This document shows positions 11,345 to 23,224 of a stretch of DNA of 64,000 nt, in pieces. The position numbers and the translations under genes are program-made. How positions within the stretch are numbered: position 1 is the first letter of the stretch; each line of letters begins with the position of its first letter. The stretch is from Cytospora piceicola (Eukaryota > Ascomycota > Sordariomycetes > Diaporthales > Cytosporaceae). Where the stretch lies: contig JALQBC010000041.1 of NCBI GenBank assembly GCA_023375675.1, positions 124,001 to 188,000 on the forward strand. The letters are read 5' to 3'. The notes below the pieces were generated by a model, which saw only the letters and a program-made list of their open reading frames with translations, did not search any database and had not been told where the DNA came from.

Positions 11345-12048
11345 TACCTGCATGGGTGGAGACCTCCAGGGGACATCTGGACCGCACGTGCACGTAGTGT
11401 AGGATTCGACCTGGCCCGCCACCACAATCCCATAGGCATCGAGGTCTGAATTTGGGGACATTTTCATTCCAGCACAGGGAGTCAACATAAAACATGAAAC
11501 GGTCTCAAGTGGTGCCATTGTTTGAAATGTGAACATGCTCCTGGCCAGAGGCTACCTCTGACTGCCGTTCGAGGGCCTAACACTTAGATGCCGAACTTCA
11601 TTGGCGGGAATAGTATCTCTTAGTTAGGCTTCCTGGTTATTTGGACTTTGACCTGAGTGGGCATAGGTCTTGCAAACTAGGGCAACCTGGACAGGAAGGC
11701 AGGCCATACGGTCTGAAAATATGAGGTTTGGAGAGCCATTGGCGAAAAGTGTTGATAGCTCTGATCATCTGGCTATAAGACTACATGCATAACTTGGCGA
11801 GAAGTCTCCATCATGTGCATCGTTCTTTATCAAATCAACCATCAATTTATCCATTCTCATACTTGACTGCTGTGCAGTGCTCTTTTCCGCTACAACGCTG
11901 CTGGACAGCCTTCTCTTTCATTTTTTCTACCATACTGTATCTCCAAAGGGCTGCCGGCAGCTTCATCACTTAGTAGTAATTGTAATCCATCGTACCCAGT
12001 CACCACTCTCCAGTATAATCGTCCTATCTTTTCCATCGTACACCCAGA
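11345..12048. other. Upstream region of the amidoligase-family gene
   Basis: I see no gene here. The last 250 bp are pyrimidine-rich leader-like sequence before the ATG at 12049. Confidence 0.55.
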
Positions 12049-13747
12049 ATGCCGAGCGAACACAGACGTGGCAGCAACCCTCCACCACTAACACACCGTC
12101 CTGCTCCTCAACATGGCAGCAGTAACGGACATCGCGTGGTGGTTGTCGAACCCAGGACTTCTTCCCACCGGGATGCGGCACCCCCAGCTCGCAGATCTAG
12201 TGTGTCGGGTCGCAGACCTAGTGTGTCGAGTACCAGCAGACCGACCATAGTTGAGAGAACCCCTGAATCCTCTGGTCACGGTCGGGGTCGGGCCCGAGTC
12301 GCGGGTCCTCCCCCGCCGGCATTAGCGAATTATACCTCTGGGGGGAGCCGTCACGGCCGGAGTTCGTCTCGTGGCCCACCACCGCCATCCCCGGGATATG
12401 CTTCTGGGGGCGGCGGAACAGCCCCAAGGATCATCGAAGTGGCCCCCCCTGGGAGCTCCCGCCGCGGTCGAAGTTCGTCTCGTGGGGCGCCACCGCCATC
12501 TCCAAGGATCGTTGAAGTGGCCCCCAGCAGGAGCAGCGTATCGGCGGCCCCAAGGCCAGCGGCGGCCCATACGTTGCGCCCATCTGCGGGGTCCAGTAAC
12601 TTGCATGCAGCCTCTGCAAGAGACTCGACGCTGTATACCATGGGTGTCGAGATCGAGACAGTTCTCCTCCCCAGAACCGGAGGTCCCGTGCTTTTGTGGA
12701 AGAACAAGAGAGCTACCCAAGCCACACGGGATATCGCGAAACTCTTCAATAGCTACGCCGCACGCGACGCAGGACTTTCATGCCAGAATATGGTTGTCCA
12801 AGGCGATGATATACTCAGGGGACCAAACAAGTATCGCAATTGGGCTTTGATGCGAGACGCAAGTATTGGTGCAGAGAATTCCGCGGAAGAAATGGGTGGC
12901 ATCGAATTCGTCTCGCCAATCTTGAAGTTCGACGCGGGCAAGGCGTGGCAGAGAGATATTGGAAAGGTCTTTTCCACCATCGGGACGCAGTGGAAGTTCA
13001 GGCCTGAGGAATCCTGCGGCACTCACGTGCATGTTCGTCCTAAAGACGGCTGGACCATGACCAAACTTAAGTCTGTTGCCAAAGCCATCCTTTTCTTCGA
13101 AGGTGCTATTTGCCATATACTTCCTGCACACAGGGCGATCAACTCGTATTGCATGCGGAACTACCATCACAACCCGGTTTGGAACGAGAGAGGTACGCGC
13201 TCGAAGTTTTATGAGAATTATTGTTACGGACTCATTGGTGCGTATCCCTGCTCATGGGTGTTGCAATTGACATACTGATATATCTTGTGCAGATAAATGT
13301 ACCAATATCCATAGTCTCAAGGTCCTCATGAACCCGAGACATAAACCAGACCCGGATGACGAACCATATTTGCGATACTACGCATGGAACTTTACAAACC
13401 TGGACTCGAGCTTGAAACAGACCGTTGAGTTCCGAGCCCCTCCTATGGTCACCAACGCGGATGAATGCAGGAGCTGGGTAGAATTTGCGGTCAACTTTGT
13501 TCATGCGGCTATCCAGACTCCTACTGGCCCGTATCAAAATATGTACCAGAGTAATTACCTAGGGCTAGATCATTTCCTCGCAGCGAATACTATGAAGGGT
13601 CTCAGTGATGTGGGATCGTGGCGTAGGGTCTTTGCATCGTCAATTCCCGACAGGAGGCCTGCCAGGAGCAACCGCGGAGACTTCAATGTTGTTGAGGTTA
13701 TTCCTAGCCAGAGGCGGCATGCCAGGGAAAGATATACGTACTATTAG
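12049..13747 (+). CDS. Amidoligase-family protein with proline/serine-rich N-terminus
   Basis: Exons are 12049-13237 and 13293-13747, giving 547 aa. The 55-nt intron (GTGCGT donor, TGCAG acceptor) joins in phase 1. Residues 1-195 are disordered and rich in Ser, Arg, Pro and Gly, with an imperfectly repeated module (GRSSSRGPPPPSP, then RIIEVAPPGSSRRGRSSSRG, then RIVEVAPSRSS). From about residue 198 the sequence matches the putative amidoligase family (Amidoligase_2): MGVEIETVLLP near the start, then GGIEFVSPIL, CGTHVHVRPKDGWTM, a long helix, and VEFRAPPM in exon 2. The family has the glutamine-synthetase/ATP-grasp-like COOH-NH2 ligase fold and is predicted to form amide bonds using ATP. Its fungal substrates are, to my knowledge, unknown. 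The E, H and R residues expected near the active site (GVEIE, THVHV, EFR) are kept, so it may be active. No partner peptide or protease gene is adjacent. Confidence 0.85.
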
Positions 13748-14364
13748 TAGAAAGCGGATGGGGCTACACGGCATCAAGTGGAGAGTGATTAGTATCGAGT
13801 GTTTTCCTATAGATTGCATAATGAAAGGAAATCAAGGATTCATCAAATTGATGTCTGTCGCTTTGCTTTTGTTGAAGGAGAACACGAACTGGTATCATCC
13901 CTGTGCTATCTCTTTACTAATTGTGGTACACCAAACACAAGCTACAACTATCTCTGAAACAGTGCATATGGTTTCCAGGAACGTCAGTCTTGCTGAGAAT
14001 TTGGGATTGTCGTCACCAATTCATTATAGCCACTCTATCATTAGATCCCAAACTGCTGTGGTTAGCTGGTTCGAGCGGCAGTTGAGAAAGCTGGCCAGAA
14101 GGAAGAATCTGTATTCTTCTTCGAAAAACATGGTACACATGTATGCAGCTAGGAGATAGTATATCAAACATACCAGACCGCGCAACTGGTAATTTTGAAA
14201 AAGCTGGAGGCACTCTGCCCTTTCAACTGTTCTGGAAAACGGTAACTAACAAAACTTGAAACAGAAAGACAGTTTAAAATACGTAGAACCGGTTGTAAAT
14301 TGAAATATATTTCAGGTCTTTAAAACAATTTAAAAACTAAAGTATTTCAACTTATCTAGATCGA

Positions 14365-14451
14365 GGTACCTATATTAGTTCGTACCTAGAGTATGTCTGA
14401 GTACCTAGATTATTCCATGTTTCGTACCTAGATCCTTTTGAGGTACCTAGA
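14365..14451. repeat. Cluster of GTACCTAGA motifs
   Basis: The palindrome-containing motif GTACCTA(GA) occurs five times in about 87 bp (near 14366, 14382, 14401, 14424 and 14443), irregularly spaced. It has no coding role and its function is unknown. Confidence 0.7.
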
Positions 14452-14524
14452 AGTACAGACCTTGGCTAGGATAAAGTTTTACCGTTCGAGCAACTTACTC
14501 AATTTACCCAGGTAGATACTTGAA

Positions 14525-14570
14525 GGTCTGAAAGGTCTTGAGGGTCTTGATGGTCCTGATGGTCTTGAAG
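14525..14570. repeat. 9-bp tandem repeat (GGTCTTGAN)
   Basis: About five copies of a 9-bp unit GGTCTTGA+N follow one another, with small changes such as GGTCCTGAT. It is a minisatellite-like tract. Confidence 0.75.
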
Positions 14571-14674
14571 GGAAGGTTATAAAGGTTGTCGTCTTAGGAA
14601 GGCACCTGGTGGGTAGGCACCTACTGTTATACCTATGTATCTAGAAACCATTTCAGAGTCAAGCGACCGTTTCA

Positions 14675-14712
14675 GAATGAAGTGGCCATTTCTGAATGAA
14701 GTGGCCATTTCA
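14675..14712. repeat. 19-bp direct duplication
   Basis: GAATGAAGTGGCCATTTC recurs at a 19-bp spacing. Partial copies (TTTCAGAGT, CGTTTCAGA) lie just upstream. Confidence 0.7.
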
Positions 14713-15154
14713 GAGATATGCAGCGTAGCTGACTAAACTTGGAGCCGAAACCGTTTGAAGGTACGTGTACGGTACCTCCTAGCGTTTTCGGAGCCGGTTG
14801 CGCGGTATGGTAATTTGCTGATTTCAATATGTGCTGTTGTGTAGGTTCACAGGAGCTAGGTTGTTGGCAGACACAACCTTAGAGTTTGAAAACCAGAAGA
14901 CGTGTTGTTTACGGTGTCCGTTCAATATTCCATTGGCCTATTTTGGGCACTTGTCGGTATTGGTCGTGTAAGGCTTCATGCGTTCCCAGCCGACCTAGTG
15001 GTCATTCCATACCTACTTGAGTATGTTCCACCCCCAAGCCCAAAATTCAAAGCAATACCAAGGCGATCGCTGTCTCCGTCTGGGAAACATGCTTTCAAGA
15101 CGCATCCAGCCTCAGTTCCCAAAATCCGTCTGCCCAGCGTCCAAAGGAGTCCCT

Positions 15155-15940
15155 TCAGACCTCACCATTCGCACCGGCATCAACGTCCATGCCCTCCGAG
15201 TCGGCGGGAGCCTCCTGCTTTACCTTGGTGCGCTTAGCGACCTTCTTCTTGGGCTTTCCGCCCTTGTCGGCCGAGTCGGCAGACTCAGCATCGGAGTCGC
15301 CACCGTCGTCGGTGTCAGCCTCCTTCTTGGTTCGTTTCTTGCCGTTTTTGGCAGCGGTATTCTTCTTGGAGGTGGCCAGGGTCGAAGCAGCCGGGGCAGA
15401 CAAACCGGCGGGGCCAGCAGTGCCAGCCTCGATTTTAGCCTTGATTGAACGCCACACTGTTGGAAAATCAAATCAGTAACCCGTTAAATTGGACGTGTAA
15501 AAGGTTTGTTCCCAAAGTCGTTACAAACATGTGCTGGCAGGCACATGGCTCCTGTAAGACGACTCGAGGGACAAGATTAAGCAAGATTTGGAGTGTAAGG
15601 ACGTACTGCGGCCAGCAGAATCTGTCTTTCCGATGTTGGCCATGGTGGCCAGCTTGGTGTTGTTGATCTGCGGCAAGGGTTGGGTTCATTAGTGATTGGT
15701 TCAATGTCGGCAAAAGAAGAGACACGGCGGGACAGTGCAGGGTAAAGCAAGGTGGAACGTTGGGAGGGCGGACGCGTAATAGGACATGATGTCAGAACGG
15801 CAGTGACCTGGGATGGCGTTTGCGCCGGGCTTACTTACCTTGATGTCGCCCTCGAGAGCCTTCCAGGCGATCACGGCAATCTCGACCTCACGCGGAGTGA
15901 GGTTGAAAGGGGCGGGGTTGGGTTGCACCTTGGGAGGCAT
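15155..15940 (-). CDS. Small basic, helix-rich probably nuclear protein
   Basis: Exons are 15940-15839, 15667-15607 and 15456-15155, giving 154 aa. All junctions are GT-AG and the phases agree. The first 65 residues form a compact helical module (FNLTPREVEIAVIAWKAL, then INNTKLATMANIGKTDSAGR and MWRSIKAKIE), a pattern seen in small fungal nuclear or histone-H1-like proteins and suggestive of a helix-turn-helix/Myb-like fold. The rest is Lys/Ala-rich with KKNTAAKNGKKRTKKE and KPKKKVAKRTKVK, likely nuclear localisation and DNA-contact regions, ending in an acidic tail. Chromatin association is an inference from composition. It is divergently placed relative to the phosphoesterase gene. Confidence 0.8.
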
Positions 15941-17303
15941 TCTGATGAGGATGATGATAGGTTTGGTATTTGAGGTCGCTGGCTGCTAGGGATGCGGAAG
16001 AGATCGGCCGTTTGTGGAATGGAAATGATTCCACAACGATTGATCTGGTTGTGCGAAATCTTTTTGTAGAACGGATTGATGTTGGAGGGGAAGGAGGAGA
16101 GTCGACGGGTAGCTGCTGGCACTGCTGGGGGCAGGTAATTTAGTTTTAGGGGATGAGTGGAAAGTCGTCCGAAGTATAGTTGGGCTAGGCTTTAGAAGTG
16201 AAGCCTTTGGAAGAGGGAATGGAACTGGACCTGGAATACACAGGCTGTTAAATAAAAAACATTTTCAACCTGGCTCAGCACTGGGGAGGAAGACAATGAA
16301 AGGCTGATGTCCACACTTGATGCATATGGTTCTTCGCTACCTTATATTTAACTCTCCTGCAGGCTTTGCGATATACCACACTGTATCATTTGATATGGTG
16401 AGTAAGAACTCAATTTTCCTGATACTATCGCAAGATATTAAACAATTTGTGTCCGTCCCTCGTCGCTCGACGCGTCTTGAGAACTTGAAGGCCTCAAGCT
16501 CCTACACGTTTTGCTTTTGTCTAAAATGATCACCACCTGTAAAATCACGTCACAAAACCCCTCCTCCCCTTTTGGATCCAGCCCATGCTTTCGACATCAG
16601 GAACTTGGAGTCACAGCTCTATATCCTTATGAAATAATGAAAATAATTAGAGTCCAATCTGCTCACCAGCCTTTGGAGCACTCAATATGAACTCCTGGAA
16701 AACCAGCCTTAACGGTTGGGGACCCCCCCCACCCTTTTTGGCAGTCCCTAACCCTCAGCAGTGTCACTGCTACCACCTGCCTGATTCGGAACATCGGGCT
16801 TTGGCTAGACATATGCAGGAACCCCGGACAGCTTTCTTATCGATGATCGGCATGGAGTTGGATTTTGTCCAGTTTCTATGTACATACCACATTTATTTCC
16901 GTTCGAAATGCTTGCCTTTGGTTTGGAGGCTCTACTGGAAGTTATACCCGTCCACATAGGCTAGTGTGATGGTGACAAGATGTTGGTAGGCTCGACGAAC
17001 AAGCTTTAACCGGCCTGCACTTGCGGTAACCTTGGAACAAACAAACCTTATCTAGGAGAGCCATGCACATAGCTGCCCTGGCAGACGATACAACCATTGC
17101 TGCCGGACAATACCCCGCCGCCCCGCGGTTCGATGGCGTTAGCCGAAACATGCTAGTTTACGCCCAAATCGCCCCAGATATTAACGGGAACCTCTCCCTC
17201 GCGCCGCCTTTCTTGTCCTCTCTCTGCCTGACCTGACCGTCTACTTCCGGAACCCCAAAGGTAAGAGAGGAGAGTCCGCCGTCGCCACGCATAATTTGCC
17301 GCG
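15941..17303. other. Divergent intergenic region
   Basis: This is the promoter region of the small basic protein gene (-) and the phosphoesterase gene (+). Short frames at 16317-16959 have no supporting features. I see nothing else in it. Confidence 0.55.
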
Positions 17304-19466
17304 ATGAAACACCACGTCTCTGTCGCTGTCGCCATCGCGGGCAGCTTCCTAGTCGCTGGCTCTCGGGCCTGCGACAGCTGCTTCGGCCCGATAAACAAGG
17401 TTGAGCATGTCCGTCACGCGAAGCGCATGCAGCCTGACTCCTACGATGCGACTTATGGCCCGACCAGAGGCCAGCTGGAATGGGGCCAACTGAACTTTCT
17501 GCATACGGTGAGTCTCTTCGTCCTCCACTGTCTACGGATCATGGCATTCCTGACATGGTATAGACTGATACGCACGGCTGGCTGGAAGGACATTTGACGG
17601 AGACGAACTATGGTGCTGACTGGGGCGACATCGTATCTTTCACTGCACACATGAGAGCCAAGGCCAAGGCTCTGGGCGTGGACCTCCTTCTCGTTGATAC
17701 CGGGGACCTGCACGATGGCAACGGACTTAGTGATGCCACTACAGTCGATGGCCAGGTCACCAACATGGTCTTCGAGAAGCTCGACTACGATCTCCTTACC
17801 ATTGGCAACCACGAGCTCTACTACGCAGATATTGCCTATCAGGACTATGATGAATTCAGCAAGGCCTGGGGCGATAGATATCTCACCTCCAACGTCCAGA
17901 TATTGAACACGACTACCAACGAGTACCAGTATCTCGGCAACCAGTACCGATACTTCACCACCGAGAACGGTATCCGCATCTTGGCCTTCGGGGTTATATT
18001 CGACTTCACCGGCAACACCAACGTTACCAAAGTTATTCCGGCGTCGACCATGGTCAACGAAACATGGTTCACAGAGCTTGTCAGTGTTCCCCCCGGACCC
18101 GTGGATCTCTTTCTCCTCATCGGACATAATACCGCGGCCCAGAAGACCGAAACCGGCACCTTTGGCTTCGTCCACGACGCTATTCGGAAGCTCTACCCCT
18201 CGACTCCCATTCAGATCTTCGGCGGCCACAGTCATATTCGTGACTTCCAGGTCTACGACGAAGCTACTACGGCTCTCGAGTCTGGCCGGTATTGCGAGAC
18301 CTTGGGATGGCTCTCGATAAGCGGCTTCGGTGCCAATAACAGCGGATTCACTGGCGTGCCCGCTCCGTCCGGAGTGCCGCATCCGTCGAGGAAGGCGACA
18401 AACACTTCGACGGCACCTTGGACCTACTCCCGTCGGTACATGGACTGGAACCGTCTTACGTTCGAGTACCACGCCTCCGGCTCCCAGATAGACTACACAA
18501 CGAATGACACGGCTTTCGATACCCCATTGGGCCTGAACACGACGCAGACAATCACCAGCTCCCGTCAGGAGCTCAACCTGAGCACGCAGCTCGGCTGTTC
18601 GCCACAGCTATGGTGCATATCATGTGCTGAGTTCAACTCTTCGGGTAGTATCTACAGCCTACTTACAGACGCCCTGAGTGCGACCGTCGTGAACGAGAAC
18701 AGGACCGATAAGGCCAGGGTAAACATCATCAACACCGGATCGGTCCGTTTCGACTTGCATAGGGGTCCCTTCCTCTACGATGATGCCTTTATTGTGTCAC
18801 CTTTCGAGGATATCTTCGTCTATATACCTGATGTGCCCTACTCTCTGGCCAGCGGAGCGTTGGACTTGTGAGTGGATGTCCCATATCGCCACCTCTCTAC
18901 CTGTCTCCTCGATCATTGCCTCCCACTTCGAGACCCCCCGGCATAACAAAGATAAGCTGACCATGCACACCCAATCTAGCGTCAACGCCGACGGCGACGT
19001 ATGGAAGCGCTCGCGTCTAGCATCCACGCTGATGACAGCCCGCGATACCTGTACCGACCCCTTCGTCTCGCCCCTCGCCAACGTCGAGACCCGCGACTAC
19101 GCCCACAAGCACGCCGGCCACACCCGCCGCCAGGCCACGGACCTCACCCAAGGCTACGTGACGACGGACGCCTTCGGGACGGACGGCGACGACACGGCCC
19201 ACACCGCGATTCCGGATTACGACTACCCGAACTTCTTCCAGGCCCTCGGAGGCTTCCCTGCGAATGGAAGCCTGCCGGACGTGGTGGACCTGATCTTTAT
19301 AGACTTTATCGAGTCGGACATCCTTACCTATCTCGGCAGTGGCTACTCCGAGGACGACGTCTCGTACTATATCAATGAGAACTTCTCCACACGGACGTAC
19401 CTGCCCCTCTACGTCCAGTCGTCAGAGCTGTTCCAACAGAATGCAAACAACTGCACGATATACTAA
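17304..19466 (+). CDS. Secreted calcineurin-like metallophosphoesterase / 5'-nucleotidase family
   Basis: Exons are 17304-17507, 17564-18867 and 18980-19466, giving 664 aa. The introns (56 and 112 nt) have GTGAGT donors. Residues 1-22 are a signal peptide (VSVAVAIAGSFLVAGSRA). The metal-binding blocks of the family are all present: TDTHGW (Asp70, His72), GDLHDG (Asp116), GNHE (Asn150, His151), a GHN block (IGHNTAA) and GHSH (His290, His292). A 5'-nucleotidase C-terminal-like region follows (INTGSVRFDL near residue 480). Many N-glycosylation sequons support secretion or vacuolar location. It resembles fungal Ser/Thr-type phosphoesterases of the yeast YHR202W group. The substrate is probably a nucleotide or another phosphate ester, by family only. 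Confidence 0.9.
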
Positions 19467-19866
19467 GTATCCTGAACCGAAGGCGAGTCCTAGTTGACCT
19501 AAGCACTGGGGATTTCAAGTTGTAAGGAAGCTTCACATGCACTTGGCCAGGCAGTTTTGAAATAAGAGCGAGATTGTTGAATTGAATACGCAAGAAGTCT
19601 ATCTTACTACCTTGCTATTAAGTCGCTCTCCGCAAAATGATTCCCTGTACTTCACATGACCTCCAGAATCAGAGTATCCCTCGGCGAAAAAGCGAGATAT
19701 CTACACTTATGGCCGCCATTCCCCGGGCCACACAAAGGGCTGTGTCCTGCTGAGATTCCTGACGGTCCAAGTCCCTCCTAGCTACGTCGGGACGGAAGTG
19801 CAGACCCCACAGTAGGAGCGTATTGCCCGGGCTGCCTCACAGTGCCAGACGTCCACATCAAAACCT
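19467..19866. other. Convergent intergenic region
   Basis: This is the 3' flank shared by the phosphoesterase gene (+) and the coiled-coil protein gene (-). No gene is seen. Confidence 0.6.
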
Positions 19867-22297
19867 TCAACTTCCATACGCTCCTAAGATGTAAATCATT
19901 CGATCACGCTCTTCTTGATCACGGGCCTCCATATGCTCTCGGTACTTCTTGCGCTGCTTCTCCAGCTGGACTTTGTACCAGTCCAGCTCCTCCTGGATGT
20001 CTTCGCCCTGCTCTTTAGTCTCCTGGAGCTGAGACGTGAGCTGGTCGACTTTTTGCTCCAGCTTCGACCTGGAAGCCGTCAAGTTGTTGATCTGCTTCTC
20101 CATTGCTGTCTTTTCGTTTTTTCCGTCTGCAATCTGGAGCTGAGACGTGAGTTGGTCGACTTTTTGCTTCAGCCTAGACCTGGAAGCCGTCAAGTCGTTG
20201 ATCTGCTTCTCCATCGCTGTCTTTTCGTTTTTTCCGTCTGCAATCTGCTGGAGTTGGTTTGCCACTTTTGAGTATGAGACTTGGCGCTTCGCAGTCTCGT
20301 CCTTTAGAGCTTCCTCACGTTGTTGCAGCTTCTGAGTCAATTCGGCGATCTGGAGCTCCAAATCACGGGATTTCTCTGCGCCCTGTCGTCCGGATTCACG
20401 CTCCTGTACTAATTGTCGATGAATACTGGCAACCTTCTCCTGCTCAGCCAATAGTACCGTTGCAGCTTGGCCCTTCGATCCTACTTGCTCCTCAGTCATC
20501 TCGACCGTCTGATAGAGCTTGTGGTCCCTGGGCTCCTGGTTCACCCTCAATTTCGCGAACTCGGCATCCCATAGCTGTTTCTGAAGCTGTTTGTTCAGAT
20601 CGAGAGCTCGTTGATGTTCGCGGGTGATTTGTGGGGGTGCCAGTGGGCTCCCTGTCTGCACTGTGCTGCTTGGATTGGATCGAGGACCAGGGAGTAGTGG
20701 TGACTGTCTCGGGACTATATCGTCGTCTTGAGACTGGACGGTCAACTTCTTTGCTTGCCATAGCAGGCGTATTTCCTCAAGGTCCCGGTTCTTGGCTCGC
20801 TCCTTCTTAAGGGCCTCGCGGTATGCGTCGAGTTCCTGATTGGCCTCGGCGAGTTGGTTTTCAAGATTCTGGGCCGGGTTAGAAGACGGCTGCTTTGCAT
20901 TCTTCTGAGATTGGGAGAAAGTCTCATCAGAGTTCGATTCGGGAGTAGAAGTATCCCTGGTGCGAAGTCGTCTTCGAACACTTGAGGCAATGGGCAGGTC
21001 ATCGCTGTCGACTTCAGCCTCGCCTGGAAGGCTCTCTGCTTGCAAATTGCCCTTCTTTTGTCCTCTCCTGACTACAAGAGGCATGTCAGAGCTCGAGTCA
21101 TCTGGTATGTCGCTCGTGATTCCGGATACATTCGTATCCTTGCCTCGCCGAGAGGAATCGGCGGACCTGTTGTTACCCCGATGCATATCATGTCGACGAG
21201 GGACAGGCGTTGATTGGTCGTTCTTCGGCTTGCTCTGTACCTTGGTTGAGAGCCTCTGGACAGGACGGTACCGTGTCCTGGTCCGCAAATCAGCTTCGCC
21301 TCGGGACTTGTGCACAGCCCGCTTTCGGGGTTCCCCATCTCCGGGGTTGGGACTTCGCGGACGCTTCGTGCCCATATCGTTGATCTTCTGAGGAGGGTTC
21401 AAAGTAGGTTTGGTGTTCTGTCGCGAATAGGGTGTTAGTGATTCCAAGATATTCTCGAGTGCCCTAGGCCAGGGAAGCATCTGAACAGCGAGAAGACGAC
21501 ACTTTAAGCCCAGAACAAGAGCGGGAGGTGGACAGATTGAAACATGTATGTTGAAAGGAGGTGGGGAGAAATAGGATTGTACAACGATCGGTCAAAGGCT
21601 TCAGGGTTGACGACAGTTTTGGAGGTACAAAGAAAAGAGGTGATCAAAGTGTGACGTTGGACGAGGACTCGACGAGGCAGGCTGCAACGGGGACCGGCAG
21701 GAGCAAGCGAAATAGCCATTCAGGCACCTGCACTCATTCGAGAACAGAACATTGGAAGGCACGATGCCACAACCCCGCCACGCCCAACACCTCACCGATA
21801 TAGACTGTTATAGGCGATTCGCGGGTGTAGAGTCGACAGAGCGTGCCCAGGGGGGTTGGTATAAGATAAGAGTGTATAAAGTAAGATCAAAGGCAACATA
21901 CCTGCGACTCGCGATTCTCCTTGGGATCCAGGCTGAACTGAGCTTGTGTAGAGCCTGCGAGGCCAGGCATAGAATCATCAGCATCCTCAACGGAATCGTT
22001 GGCACCATCATTCTCAAGGCCAACGTGGGCCCGAGACTGTCGTTGAGTTTGTGTTCGTGGTTGGGCTTTGCCCTTGCGCTTCTTGCTAGGGCTCACTTTG
22101 GACCTTGTCCTGGCTGTCGAGGCCCGCGATTGTCGACTCGGCTTGACCTTCTCATGAGGATGCATGTCTTCAGCAGCTGCATTGTCGGTCTGGCCGTTCT
22201 GCACGTTAGCCTTGCTCCCAGAGCTTGCACTGTTGCCCTGTGTAGGTCTGGTCTCGTCAACGACAACAATGCAGTCCATGATGACATTGTCCTCCAT
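19867..22297 (-). CDS. Coiled-coil, probably nuclear protein with internal duplication
   Basis: The proposed exons are 22297-21902 and 21417-19867, giving 648 aa. The donor is GTATGT. The acceptor GCGACAG is preceded by CACTAAC at branch-site distance, and both ends are phase 0. The intron would be 484 nt, long for this genome, so an internal exon or a second, shorter transcript starting at the ATG at 21480 or 21376 remains possible. The N-terminal 330 residues are basic and Ser-rich (KKRKGKAQPRTQTQRQ, KRPRSPNPGDGEPRKR) with nuclear-localisation character. Long coiled coils follow at about 350-400 and 440-640. A 37-residue heptad segment (QIADGKNEKTAMEKQIN...) is present twice in tandem. I recognise no family beyond coiled coil; a structural or scaffold role is inferred. 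A leader intron probably ends at 22393 (CTAAC, then TTCCAG). Confidence 0.65.
20023..20244. repeat. 111-bp tandem duplication inside a coding region
   Basis: Two 111-bp copies begin at CTGGAGCTGAGACG (20023 and 20134) and differ by only a few substitutions. The period is exactly 37 codons, so the frame is kept and one coiled-coil segment is doubled. The near identity points to a recent event. Confidence 0.9.
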
Positions 22298-23224
22298 GAT
22301 GCCCACTTAGTAGCTTTGGGGAATTTTGTCGAGGTTGAGTTGGAGGTACGGTCGAGGTCGAGGTCGAGGTAGAATAGATCTTGTTGCAAACACTGGAAGG
22401 TTGTTAGTTTTCGCTGCCCGGAGTAGGAAGGGCTAGCTTTGGACCTGCCCACAAGGATCAGTTGGATAATGCGGGTCTATTACTCCGAGGGTGTATACAG
22501 GACACTGTAGTGGGCAAAGTGACGATACCTGCAAGAGCCCATAGGCTTGTTGTCATTGACTGAAGAATTGCCATCAGCATATGTGCAGTGCAGTTGGGAA
22601 CCTTAAAAGCAGGCACCTACTCTATTAGTTGATTGGTGAAATCCGGCTTACGTGCTTCAGTGAGAGTGTCATGATTTTCAAAGACGCGAACAACTCGGTA
22701 TAGCAGAATAGCTTATTAGGGATGCATGATTCTCAAGTGGTAGTACATTGTTTATTTGCTGTAGTCTTCCGGGCTGCAGGTACATCTAATTACATTCTCA
22801 AGAGTCTTCACAAATAGTAGGTCACTACAACTTGTTCCTCCGAGACCTAGATCATTTCCCAGGTGTGTATGTAATCACGTACACCTTTACAGATGAGCCA
22901 CTCCATTCTTTATAGCCCGAGCAAGTAGCCCGAGCAAGAATCAGATAGTGGGGTGGGGCTGTCAGGGAATAAAGGGCCTAATTGGGGGAAATGTGTTTGA
23001 TTGTAGTTCTATCTCTGGCTAGAGTAATGAAGAGGTCACAAATCACCCGACCCTTATCCCTAAGTATTTGCCATCTTTCAAGGTCCTAACAGCCAACCAC
23101 CAACAGTACTCTGCTTAATTGCCAGCGATATCCCACAATTTACAAGAGGCAGCCGAATAATATGCTTCCTCTCCAATGCTTGCCACATCTCAAGAACCTC
23201 CCCCAAACCACCATTCAGTGAAGT
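22298..23224. other. Leader/promoter of the coiled-coil gene and flank of the secreted protein gene
   Basis: It contains a (GGTCGA)n-type microsatellite at about 22346-22366 within the probable leader exon and a likely leader intron acceptor at 22393. The remainder shows no gene. Confidence 0.5.

Larger units (their letters stand above)
13748..15154. other. Convergent intergenic region with short tandem repeats
   Basis: This region lies between the amidoligase-family gene (+) and the small basic protein gene (-). Three short repeat clusters within it are listed separately. Plus-strand open frames at 13605-14159 and 14902-15237 are overlaps or shadows without family features. Confidence 0.55.

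Noticed and set aside
17453..18472. 339-codon minus-strand frame
   Set aside because: It is antisense to the metallophosphoesterase, whose catalytic motifs are all on the plus strand.
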